Positions 1 to 6,540 of a stretch of DNA of 7,954 bases are shown here, piece by piece. The first letter of the stretch is position 1, and every line of letters begins with the position of its first letter. The translations under genes and the position numbers were made by a program. The notes under the pieces are model-generated. The model made no database searches. It saw only the letters and a program-made list of their open reading frames with translations, and was not told the DNA's origin. Source of the DNA: an uncultured Collinsella sp. (GTDB taxonomy: Bacteria > Actinomycetota > Coriobacteriia > Coriobacteriales > Coriobacteriaceae); the NCBI GenBank assembly GCA_902465465.1, contig CABQNF010000041.1, positions 1-7,954 of the forward strand. The letters run 5' to 3'.

Positions 1-1
1 G

Positions 2-1063
2 TCGGGGGAGGGCAACCTTCGCGTCGAGGAGAACCTTGGCGAGGGGTATGTCCGCCTCCGCGTTTCGGAGGCCGAGCGGCGCCAGGCAAAGCACGACATT
101 CAGCATGTCGAGGATATCGTCATCGAAATGCTCCGTAATGCTCGCGATGCCGGCGCCGACAAAGTCTATCTCGCCACGACCAAGGAAGATGGCGTTCGCA
201 CGCTTGTCTTTCTGGATAACGGTTCGGGCGTTCCGCAGGATATGCAAGAGCGAATCTTCGATGCCCGCGTTACCTCCAAGCTCGAGAGCATGAAGATGGA
301 CCGTTGGGGCGTTCACGGTCGTGGCATGGCATTGTTTTCGATCAAGCAGAACACCGACGAGGCCCGTGTGGTCACGTCAGGTGTTGATCTTGGCTCGGCC
401 TTTAAGGTGAGCGTTGCGGCTGACCGCCTCAGTGAGCGTGCCGATCAGTCCAGCTGGCCCCAGGCCGTCAAGGATGAGGACGGACGTTATGTCTGTGCTC
501 GCGGCCCGCATAATATTATTCGCGCTGCGTGTGAGTTTGCGCTCGAGGAGTTGCGTGGTTGCGATGTCTATCTTGGTTCTCCGTCTGAGATTGCCGCGAC
601 CCTTTATGCTCAGGCGTCAAGTAGGCTCGATACGTCGCGTCTCCTGTTCATTGATGATGAGAGCGAGCTTCCGGTTGTCGACCGTTTAGGCCTTGCCTCT
701 GATGCCGATGACTTTATCCGTATTTGTTCGGGTTTGGGTCTTGAGATGTCCGAGCGCACGGCCCATCGCATTTTGGCAGGGCAGATTAAGCCCGTTCGCG
801 GTGTGACCGCGCGTCTGCTGCGCGAGCGTGATTCGTCCTCGCATGCGCCGGCTCCTGTCGATCTTGCGAAGGATCGTCGCGGGCTACGTATTGCCAAGGA
901 TGATATGGCACAGTTTTCGCGTGCTGTGGAGCGTGACTTTAATGACCTTGCCGCCCGGTACTATCTCAACCTTTGCGGCGACCCAAAGATTCGTGTTTCG
1001 CGTGATCGAATCACCGAGTCCACTCGGTACGATACAGTTATTGCAGTTAAAACGTACTTTTAA
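2..1063 (+). CDS. GHKL-superfamily ATPase, MutL/MORC-like motifs (5' partial)
   Basis: The reading frame is open to the left edge, so the true start lies outside the window; 353 residues are visible, numbered here from base 2. The N-terminal part has the GHKL ATP-binding fold motifs: an N box with E42, N46 and D49 in EMLRNARDAGA, a G1 box LDNGSGVP (71-78) and a G2 box WGVHGRGMAL (102-111). The ExxxNxxDA form of the N box is that of the GyrB/Hsp90/MutL/MORC branch. Sensor histidine kinases usually have NLxxNA, and no dimerisation/phosphoacceptor domain is visible. An ARVTSK segment between G1 and G2 resembles the ATSK of MutL. The remaining 200 or so residues match nothing I recognise; no MutL endonuclease motif is seen. 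It lies 16 bases upstream of spoVS in the same direction and is probably cotranscribed with it. ATP binding is well supported. The biological role is unknown, and a link to DNA repair is only inference. Confidence 0.72.
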   Translation, partial: SGEGNLRVEENLGEGYVRLRVSEAERRQAKHDIQHVEDIVIEMLRNARDAGADKVYLATTKEDGVRTLVFLDNGSGVPQDMQERIFDARVTSKLESMKMDRWGVHGRGMALFSIKQNTDEARVVTSGVDLGSAFKVSVAADRLSERADQSSWPQAVKDEDGRYVCARGPHNIIRAACEFALEELRGCDVYLGSPSEIAATLYAQASSRLDTSRLLFIDDESELPVVDRLGLASDADDFIRICSGLGLEMSERTAHRILAGQIKPVRGVTARLLRERDSSSHAPAPVDLAKDRRGLRIAKDDMAQFSRAVERDFNDLAARYYLNLCGDPKIRVSRDRITESTRYDTVIAVKTYF

Positions 1064-1079
1064 ACGCAGGAGTTTCTTC

Positions 1080-1397
1080 ATGGATTGCCTGAAGGTATCA
1101 AGCAAATCATCGCCCGCGTCCGTTGCCGGCGCCATCGCCGGCATGGTCAAGGATGGTGTACCCGTCAACATCCAGTGTGTCGGCGCCGGTGCTGTCAACC
1201 AGGCCATTAAGGCCGTTGCCATCGCGCGCGGTTTTTTGATCCCAACCGGTTTTGATATTTCCTGCGCGCCCGTGTTCTCCGACATCCTCATTAACGGGGA
1301 GTCGCGCACGGCCATCCGCCTTTCTATCTACGTTCACCAGATCAATCGAGCTGCTATGGATAACGTCGTCATGGATGATGTTAAGCCTGTGGCTTAG
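1080..1397 (+). CDS. spoVS: Stage V sporulation protein S (SpoVS) family, nucleic-acid-binding
   Basis: This 105-residue protein matches the SpoVS family almost end to end. Recognisable segments are LKVSSKSSPASVAGAIAG (4-21), IQCVGAGAVNQAIKAVAIAR (31-50) and SRTAIRLSI (75-83). SpoVS has an Alba-like fold. In Bacillus it affects septation and spore-coat stages, but homologues occur in many non-sporulating bacteria. The Bacillus protein is about 86 residues, so this one carries an extra C-terminal tail of about 19 residues (roughly 86-105). The start at 1080 is fixed by AGGAG at 1068-1072 with a 7-base spacer and by alignment to the family N-terminus. The frame stays open further upstream, but that stretch lies inside the ATPase gene. 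The next gene is miaB, echoing the recA-rny-ymdB-spoVS-(tdh-kbl)-miaB region of Bacillus. Identity is secure; its function in this organism is not. Confidence 0.93.
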   Translation: MDCLKVSSKSSPASVAGAIAGMVKDGVPVNIQCVGAGAVNQAIKAVAIARGFLIPTGFDISCAPVFSDILINGESRTAIRLSIYVHQINRAAMDNVVMDDVKPVA

Positions 1398-1446
1398 CTT
1401 CTGCTTGCCTCGATTCGTCTCCCTTCCATCGTTAGGACTTATGCAC

Positions 1447-2817
1447 ATGGACCAGCGTTCCGTACGCGATATTCTTGCCGGTAAAACCTACTTTATCCGC
1501 ACCTTTGGCTGCCAGATGAATCAGCACGACTCCGAGCGCGTGAGCGGTCTGCTCGATTCGTATGGTTGCCTCATGGCGCTCGATCCCGAGCATGCCGATA
1601 TCGTTGTCTTCATGACATGTTGTGTGCGTGAGGCCGCCGATACTCGCCTGTACGGTCAGTGCAATTCTTGCAAAAGCCTGCCGCCTTCGCCTTCGGGCAA
1701 GCGTGTGGTTGCCGTGGGCGGCTGTATCGCGCAGCGTGATGGCGAGGGCCTGCTCACCAATGTCGATAACGTCAATGTCATCTTTGGCACGTATTCTATC
1801 GCACATGTGGCCGAGCTTATTGCCGAGGCGTTCCTTGACGGCAAGCGTCATATCCGCACCAATGAGCATGAGGATACGGATGCCATGAGCATGCCGTGGC
1901 ATCGCGAGACCCAGTATCACGCCTGGGTGCCTATCATGACGGGCTGCAATAATTTCTGCACCTATTGCATCGTGCCGTACGTGCGCGGTCGCGAAAAGAG
2001 CCGCCCCTTCGAGGAAATTGTCGACGAGGTGACCGGTTTGGTGCGCCAGGGCGTGCGTGAGATTACGCTGCTGGGCCAAAACGTTAACTCATATGGTCGC
2101 GATCTGTTTGGCAAGCCGCGTTTTGCCGATTTGCTGCGTGCCGTGGGCGATACGGGTGTGGAGCGCATCTTCTTTACGTCTTCGCATCCCAAGGATCTGC
2201 TTCCCGAGACCATCGACGCTATGGCCGAGACGCCTGCCGTTATGCCGCAGCTGCACCTGGCCGTCCAGTCAGGTTCGACGCGGATCCTCAAAGAGATGAA
2301 TCGCCGTTATACACGTGAGGACTATCTGGGCCTGGTCGATCGCATCCGCAATCGCATGCCCGATATCGCGCTCTCGACCGACATTATCGTTGGCTTCCCG
2401 GGCGAGACTGAAGAAGACTTTGAGCAGACGCTCTCACTTGCCGAGACGGTCCGCTATGCTCAGGCCTATACCTTCATTTATTCCAAGCGCGCCGGTACCC
2501 CGGCCGCCGAGATTGACGATCCTACGCCGCATGAGGTTATTCTCGAGCGTTTCAACCGCCTGGTTAAGGTTATCGAGACCACGGCACACGAGTATAACCA
2601 GGGTGAGCTTCACACTGTGGTGCCGGCGCTCATTGAGGGAACGAGTAAAAAGAACGACGCGGTCCTGCTGGGCAAGAGCCCCAAGAATCAGACCGTGCAT
2701 GCGCCTATCCCCGAGGGTTACAGTATTGATCAGCTTGTTGGCAAGATCGTTGATGTTGACGTTGACGTTGCCAAGACCTGGTATTTGTCCGGCTCCGTTG
2801 TGGGCGAGCCGCGCTAA
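1447..2817 (+). CDS. miaB: tRNA-2-methylthio-N6-dimethylallyladenosine synthase MiaB
   Basis: MiaB is a radical-SAM methylthiotransferase that adds a methylthio group to i6A at tRNA position 37, the product of MiaA. The 456-residue protein has the three-domain layout. The N-terminal UPF0004 domain (about 14-120) has cluster cysteines C22 (TFGCQMN), C58 (MTCCVRE) and C93 (VGGCIAQ). The radical-SAM core has C167, C171 and C174 (GCNNFCTYC). A TRAM domain lies at about 388-453. Two departures are visible: M56 replaces the usual Asn of NTCxVRE, and a second CxxC pair (C72, C75) lies between C58 and C93. Two in-frame ATGs compete. AGGA at 1434-1437 is 9 bases from the ATG at 1447 but only 3 from the one at 1441, so I prefer 1447. 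The stop overlaps the miaA start by one base. Confidence 0.95.
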   Translation: MDQRSVRDILAGKTYFIRTFGCQMNQHDSERVSGLLDSYGCLMALDPEHADIVVFMTCCVREAADTRLYGQCNSCKSLPPSPSGKRVVAVGGCIAQRDGEGLLTNVDNVNVIFGTYSIAHVAELIAEAFLDGKRHIRTNEHEDTDAMSMPWHRETQYHAWVPIMTGCNNFCTYCIVPYVRGREKSRPFEEIVDEVTGLVRQGVREITLLGQNVNSYGRDLFGKPRFADLLRAVGDTGVERIFFTSSHPKDLLPETIDAMAETPAVMPQLHLAVQSGSTRILKEMNRRYTREDYLGLVDRIRNRMPDIALSTDIIVGFPGETEEDFEQTLSLAETVRYAQAYTFIYSKRAGTPAAEIDDPTPHEVILERFNRLVKVIETTAHEYNQGELHTVVPALIEGTSKKNDAVLLGKSPKNQTVHAPIPEGYSIDQLVGKIVDVDVDVAKTWYLSGSVVGEPR

Positions 2818-3755
2818 TGGTTTCTCCCGGGGCAGGTTTTTCCGCCGTTGCGATCGTCGGTCCGACGGCGGTTGGTAAGAGCGATGTTGCCGACCGTTTG
2901 GCAGCTCGTCTTTCGTCCGAAGTGCTGTCGTGCGATGCGATGCAAATCTATCGCGGCATGGACATCGGTACTGCAAAGATGGCGCCCGATGAGTGTACGG
3001 CGCCGCTGCGTCTCGTCGACATTGTAGAGCCGGGTGTGGCATATTCTGCTGCGCTTTATCAGGCTGACGCTCGTGTGCATGTTGAGCGTCTCCTTGGTTC
3101 GGGTTGCCTGCCGGTTTTTTGCGGAGGTACGGGGCTGTATCTCAAGGCCGCCCTCGATGAAATGGACTTTCCTTCGGGTGAACTTGAGGACGATCGTCGT
3201 ATGGGCTATCAGGAGCTTGCCGAGCGTATTGGCGAGGAAGAGCTGCATGCCCTGCTTGCCGAGCGCGACCCAGAATCGGCTGCTGTTATTCATCCCCATA
3301 ATGTGCGCCGTGTGATTCGTGCGCTCGAGATGCATGATGATGGTATCTCCTATGCACAGCAAAAAAGTCAGTTTAGTGTTCCGCGCGAGCATTATCATGC
3401 TCTATGGTTTGGTCTGACGCGTAATCGCGAGGTGCTCTACGAGCGCATTAACCTGCGTGTCGATCTGATGTTTGAACAGGGTCTTGTTGATGAGGTTCGC
3501 GGTCTTATGGACCAGGGGCTGGGAGATGCCCTGACTTCGATGCAGGCAATTGGCTATAAAGAGATCATCGATGCTTTCAATGGCGTGATTTCTATGGATG
3601 AGGCTCGCGAACTCATCAAGATGCGTTCGCGTCGCTATGCCAAACGTCAGCTTTCGTGGTTTAAACGCGATGACCGCATCGTGTGGTTCGATATGGACGA
3701 GTTTACGATCGATGAGGTCGTTGAGGACATCCTGCATTGTATTGAGGCTGCCTAA
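2817..3755 (+). CDS. miaA: tRNA dimethylallyltransferase (tRNA delta(2)-isopentenylpyrophosphate transferase)
   Basis: MiaA transfers the dimethylallyl group of DMAPP to N6 of A37 in tRNAs that read UNN codons, making the i6A substrate used by MiaB just upstream. The 312-residue protein shows the family landmarks: a P-loop GPTAVGKS at 15-22, the substrate-binding SCDAMQIYRGMDIGTAK segment at 38-54 (D40 is the expected catalytic Asp), CGGTGLYLKA, the HNVRRVIRALE stretch and a C-terminal QAIGYKE motif. Length is normal for the family. The start shares one base with the miaB stop (TAATG). Only a weak GGGCGAG lies upstream, so translation probably depends on ribosomes finishing miaB. The same TAATG arrangement links it to hflX downstream. 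Confidence 0.97.
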   Translation: MVSPGAGFSAVAIVGPTAVGKSDVADRLAARLSSEVLSCDAMQIYRGMDIGTAKMAPDECTAPLRLVDIVEPGVAYSAALYQADARVHVERLLGSGCLPVFCGGTGLYLKAALDEMDFPSGELEDDRRMGYQELAERIGEEELHALLAERDPESAAVIHPHNVRRVIRALEMHDDGISYAQQKSQFSVPREHYHALWFGLTRNREVLYERINLRVDLMFEQGLVDEVRGLMDQGLGDALTSMQAIGYKEIIDAFNGVISMDEARELIKMRSRRYAKRQLSWFKRDDRIVWFDMDEFTIDEVVEDILHCIEAA

Positions 3756-5044
3756 TGGCCCGCTTCCCCCTTGTTCCCACGGCACCCGAGCCCGAGCGTG
3801 CCATATTAGTTGGTGTTGAGTGGCGCGACAATGCGTGGCCGCTCGATCGTTCGCTTGACGAGCTTGAGCGCCTGGCCCATACGGCTGGCGCCCAGTGCGT
3901 GGCGCGTTTGTCACAGCGTCTGGTTAAGCCGTATCCAAAATCGTTTATCGGTTCCGGTAAGGTTGAAGAGCTGTGCGGCCTGGTGCATCGCATGGATGCC
4001 GATGTCGTTATTTTTGACGACGACCTGACGCCCTCGCAGCAATCCTATTTGGAGAAAGCCGTGGGCGAGCCGGTAAAGATTATCGATCGTACAGCACTGA
4101 TCTTGGATATCTTTGGCCTGCATGCTCAGACGCGTGAGGGACGCCTACAGGTACAGCTGGCGCAGCTTCAATATCTGTTGCCTCGTCTGCGTGGCATGTG
4201 GAGCCATCTTGCCAAGGAGCAGACGCGCGGCGGCATCGGTTCGCGCTTTGGCCAGGGTGAAAGCCAGCTCGAGGTTGACCGTCGCCTCATTCGTAATAAG
4301 ATCGCTGCGCTTCGTCGTGAGCTCAAGCAGGTTGAACAGCGTCGCGATGTCCAGTCTAAGAGCCGCATTGAGTCACCGGCGTTTCGCGTCGCGTTAGCCG
4401 GTTATACCAATGCGGGTAAATCGACGTTGCTCAATCGTCTGACCGGATCTACGGTACTTTCGCAGGACAAGCTGTTTGCTACGCTCGACCCGACGACGCG
4501 TTCGTATCGCCTGCCCGGCGGTCGTGGCATGACGATTACCGATACCGTCGGCTTTATTCAAAAGCTACCGCATGGTCTCGTTGATGCCTTTAAGTCCACA
4601 CTGTCTGAGGTTCTTGGTGCCGATCTGATCCTTAAAGTTGTGGATGCCTCTGATGAGGACTACGAGCGCCAGCTCGAGGCAGTCGATCGCGTTCTTGACG
4701 AGATCGGTGCCGGCGAGCGTTTGACGCTTACGGTGTTCAATAAAATCGATCTTCTCGATAGCGTTGATCGATTGAGTTTCCGTCGTCGCTATCCCGAGGC
4801 CGTGCTGTTCTCGGCCCAGACGGGCGAGGGACTCGACGATCTCGTCGACCGTATTGCTCGTGAGGCGGCTGCCACCGATGTGTTGCTCTCTGCTGATATC
4901 CCGTATCGCGAGGGCGCCCTCATCACGCTGGTGCATGAACAGGGAACCCTTTTGCACGAGGAATATCTTGAGGACGGCGTTCGTATTGTGGCGAAGCTGC
5001 CGGTTCGTATCGCGCCGCGGCTTAAGCGTTATCGCACCGAGTAG
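3755..5044 (+). CDS. hflX: GTPase HflX, ribosome-associated
   Basis: HflX is a translational GTPase-like protein that binds the 50S subunit and, in characterised species, splits stalled or hibernating ribosomes under stress. The 429-residue protein has an N-terminal HflX domain (FIGSGKVEEL at 64-73, VVIFDDDLTPSQ at 84-95), a coiled linker (about 170-205) and a G domain. The G motifs are G1 GYTNAGKST (216-224), G2 LDPTTR (244-249), G3 DTVGF (263-267), G4 NKID (329-332) and a G5-like FSAQ. The glycine-rich loop reads GIGSRFGQGESQLE, where many homologues have RGPGE. The start overlaps the miaA stop as TAATG, and GAGG at 3744-3747 gives it a 7-base Shine-Dalgarno spacing. Its last 16 bases overlap the end of the convergent acyltransferase gene. 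The hfq gene often found between miaA and hflX is absent. Confidence 0.96.
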   Translation: MARFPLVPTAPEPERAILVGVEWRDNAWPLDRSLDELERLAHTAGAQCVARLSQRLVKPYPKSFIGSGKVEELCGLVHRMDADVVIFDDDLTPSQQSYLEKAVGEPVKIIDRTALILDIFGLHAQTREGRLQVQLAQLQYLLPRLRGMWSHLAKEQTRGGIGSRFGQGESQLEVDRRLIRNKIAALRRELKQVEQRRDVQSKSRIESPAFRVALAGYTNAGKSTLLNRLTGSTVLSQDKLFATLDPTTRSYRLPGGRGMTITDTVGFIQKLPHGLVDAFKSTLSEVLGADLILKVVDASDEDYERQLEAVDRVLDEIGAGERLTLTVFNKIDLLDSVDRLSFRRRYPEAVLFSAQTGEGLDDLVDRIAREAAATDVLLSADIPYREGALITLVHEQGTLLHEEYLEDGVRIVAKLPVRIAPRLKRYRTE

Positions 5045-5733
5045 ACGAGCTCCAAAAAGCCCAGAATAATGGGCTGATGCAGCAGGTAAAAGGGGAGTGC
5101 ATGACGTCCAAGGCTGGCGAGCGCCGGGACGGGATTGGCGTAGGCCCAGCTTGGGGCGGTCTTATCGATTCCCTTCGCTATGTGTGCGGCGTAGTATCCT
5201 GCAAGATACATAAAGAAAAACGGGATGATGGGGTAGTAATCACCTGAGACAAACCCCGGGCTCGGAAATCCCAGCCACGCCAGGTGGGGGACAGGGTAGA
5301 TCGTTTTGGGGATGCTCCAGGTGAGGGCAAACAACAAAAGGCATAGGGACATGCCCCATCTCGCCGATATCTTCTTAAGGACGGGATCGGTCAACGCCAC
5401 GATGCCGGTACATGCGGCCATGCAGTAGATGATGCCAAAGTTCACTGAATCGTCGACCGATACGAGCGTTGTTGCAATCCAGACGACCAAAGCTGCGGCA
5501 GCGTACTTGGCCGCTCGTTTAGCATTGTTGCGTGAGAGCGTGCACATCCAACCCGCGATAAACAAAAATACCCAGCTGATGCTGGCGCGCCAGATGTCTT
5601 GAAAGACAGTCTGTGTAAACCAGGGCATATCGCAGTCGTACAGGTAGGCAAGATCGTAGCAAGTGTGAAAACCTGCCATTGAAATCATCGTAAACCCGCG
5701 GACGGTATCAAAGATGGTGATGCGTTTCTGCAT
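5029..5733 (-). CDS. Membrane acyltransferase, heparan-alpha-glucosaminide N-acetyltransferase-like (DUF1624)
   Basis: This is a 234-residue, very hydrophobic protein. The N-terminal signature runs R4, D9, RG at 12-13, H23 and YDL at 26-28, characteristic of the HGSNAT catalytic (DUF1624) family of multi-pass membrane acyltransferases. I see about seven likely membrane segments: around 12-32, 49-66, 75-91, 97-117, 126-142, 166-184 and 211-230. A family-like YLLHQP lies near the C-terminus (216-221). H23 is the candidate catalytic residue by family analogy. Such proteins are thought to move acetyl groups onto surface sugars from the cytoplasmic side, but the acceptor is unknown for most bacterial members. 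The ATG overlaps the lexA stop by one base (TAATG) with no clear Shine-Dalgarno sequence, so it is probably translationally coupled to lexA. Family assignment is fairly sure; the substrate is not. Confidence 0.83.
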   Translation of the reverse strand: MQKRITIFDTVRGFTMISMAGFHTCYDLAYLYDCDMPWFTQTVFQDIWRASISWVFLFIAGWMCTLSRNNAKRAAKYAAAALVVWIATTLVSVDDSVNFGIIYCMAACTGIVALTDPVLKKISARWGMSLCLLLFALTWSIPKTIYPVPHLAWLGFPSPGFVSGDYYPIIPFFFMYLAGYYAAHIAKGIDKTAPSWAYANPVPALASLGRHALPFYLLHQPIILGFLELVYSVR

Positions 5734-6377
5734 TACGAGAACCGGCGCATCAAGCCGACGACTTTGCCCAAGATAACGGGATTAGTTGCATAGATAGGCT
5801 CCATGGTGTCATTCTCAGGCTGCAGGCGTACGCGTCCCTGCTCCTTGTAGAACGTCTTGACGGTCGCTGAACCATCAATCATGGCCACGACAATTTCGCC
5901 GTTCATGGCACTCTTTTGTTCACGGACGATGATGTAATCGCCATTGAAGATACCGACATTGATCATTGAGCTCCCATGCACCTCAAGGATAAAGGAACCC
6001 TGATCAGTGGCGATTTCGGTCGGGATAGTAAAAGTGTCTTCGATATTCTGCTCGGCCAGAATGGGAATCCCAGCCGCGACGCGACCAACGAGCGGTAGCG
6101 AGACCGTTCCGCGAGGTGCGGTGGGCTCGTCAGATTTAGAAATTGAGACCGAGGAACCGTCCTCGTTAAAGAGTTCCAGGGCGCGCGGTTTGGTGGCATC
6201 GCGCTTGAGTAGCCCGCGCGCCTCCAGAGCAGATAGATGGGCGTGCACGGTGCTGGGGGAGGAAAGGCCCACGGCAGAAGCCATCTCGCGCACGCTGGGC
6301 GGATAACCCTTCTCCTGCTGATATTCCTTGATGAAGTCGTAAATTTGCTGCTGACGCTTGGTAATTTTGCGAGCCAT
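5733..6377 (-). CDS. lexA: LexA repressor / self-cleaving S24 protease
   Basis: LexA represses SOS genes and inactivates itself when RecA filaments form on damaged DNA. The 214-residue protein has an N-terminal winged helix (RQQQIYDFIKEYQQEKGYPP, then SVREMASAVGLSSPSTVHAHL) and a C-terminal S24 domain. The cleavage site is A102-G103 within RVAAGIP. The catalytic dyad is S137 in HGSSM and K174 in ATVKTF. Upstream in-frame ATGs exist at 6407 and 6398. I choose 6377 because AGAGAGGA (6392 down to 6385 on the minus strand) sits 7 bases from it and because the family begins near this residue. The upstream region holds three LexA boxes, the nearest starting 24 bases before the start codon, so autoregulation is expected. 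The gene is divergent from the LysM gene and cotranslated with the acyltransferase. Confidence 0.97.
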   Translation of the reverse strand: MARKITKRQQQIYDFIKEYQQEKGYPPSVREMASAVGLSSPSTVHAHLSALEARGLLKRDATKPRALELFNEDGSSVSISKSDEPTAPRGTVSLPLVGRVAAGIPILAEQNIEDTFTIPTEIATDQGSFILEVHGSSMINVGIFNGDYIIVREQKSAMNGEIVVAMIDGSATVKTFYKEQGRVRLQPENDTMEPIYATNPVILGKVVGLMRRFS

Positions 6378-6400
6378 CAGGGCATCCTCTCTACCCATGT

Positions 6401-6414
6401 CAAACAAATGTTCG
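6401..6414. promoter_or_regulatory. LexA box 1 (SOS operator, lexA-proximal)
   Basis: The site reads CAAACAAATGTTCG. It matches the Gram-positive/actinobacterial LexA consensus CGAACRNRYGTTYG at all but the second position. The core AAACA-N2-TGTTC is one base short of a perfect dyad. It lies between the lexA start and the other two boxes, where bound LexA would block lexA transcription. Confidence 0.85.
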
Positions 6415-6422
6415 AATTTTGC

Positions 6423-6450
6423 TTGACAGGAACAACTGTTCGAAGATAAT
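6423..6450 (+). promoter_or_regulatory. Vegetative-type promoter of the LysM gene, overlapped by LexA boxes
   Basis: A consensus -35 TTGACA (6423-6428), a 16-base spacer and a -10 GATAAT (6445-6450, five of six bases) point at the LysM gene. Transcription would start near 6457, leaving a leader of roughly 85 bases. The spacer is LexA box 2, and box 3 sits on the start point. A strong promoter under tight LexA control is the natural reading. I could not assign an equally good promoter for lexA on the other strand. Confidence 0.75.
6429..6442. promoter_or_regulatory. LexA box 2 (SOS operator, in the promoter spacer)
   Basis: The site reads GGAACAACTGTTCG, with a perfect dyad GAACA-N2-TGTTC at 6430-6441. 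It departs from the CGAACRNRYGTTYG consensus only at the first position and the central eighth position. It fills 14 of the 16 spacer bases between the TTGACA and GATAAT elements of the LysM-gene promoter, so binding would exclude RNA polymerase. Confidence 0.88.
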
Positions 6451-6456
6451 AATAAC

Positions 6457-6470
6457 CGAACATTCGTTCT
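6457..6470. promoter_or_regulatory. LexA box 3 (SOS operator, near the LysM transcription start)
   Basis: The site reads CGAACATTCGTTCT. It matches the consensus at 12 of 14 positions; the core GAACA-N2-CGTTC has one mismatch. It begins about 7 bases after the -10 element, so it covers the expected transcription start of the LysM gene. It is exactly 28 bases from box 2, as box 2 is from box 1. Confidence 0.78.
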
Positions 6471-6540
6471 CGCGCTAGACTTTTTTGTCCGCGCGGCTTG
6501 ATAAAACTGTTCTCAGCAAAACACGCGAGAGGAGAACATG

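Noticed and set aside
828..1079. In-frame extension of spoVS far upstream
   Set aside because: The extension lies inside the ATPase gene, has no family similarity, and the Shine-Dalgarno and SpoVS N-terminus both mark 1080.
1252..1446. In-frame extension of miaB into spoVS
   Set aside because: The sequence is spoVS coding read in another frame; MiaB proteins begin near 1447, where an AGGA with good spacing exists.
1432..3398. Long minus-strand reading frames opposite miaB and miaA (1432-2079, 2434-3042, 2814-3398)
   Set aside because: They mirror the codon structure of well-identified plus-strand genes, show no recognisable domain and have no convincing ribosome sites.
6378..6407. Longer LexA starting at 6407 or 6398
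   Set aside because: The longer reading runs through the Shine-Dalgarno of the 6377 start and adds residues not typical of LexA; the extreme 5' end also abuts LexA box 1.
6489..6496. CCGCGCGG palindrome after a T-run in the LysM leader
   Set aside because: It is short, the T-run precedes it, and neither a terminator nor a known operator fits.
6501..6512. Possible fourth LexA box
   Set aside because: Only the right half (TGTTC at 6508-6512) matches; the left half agrees at two of five bases and the 28-bp spacing is broken.
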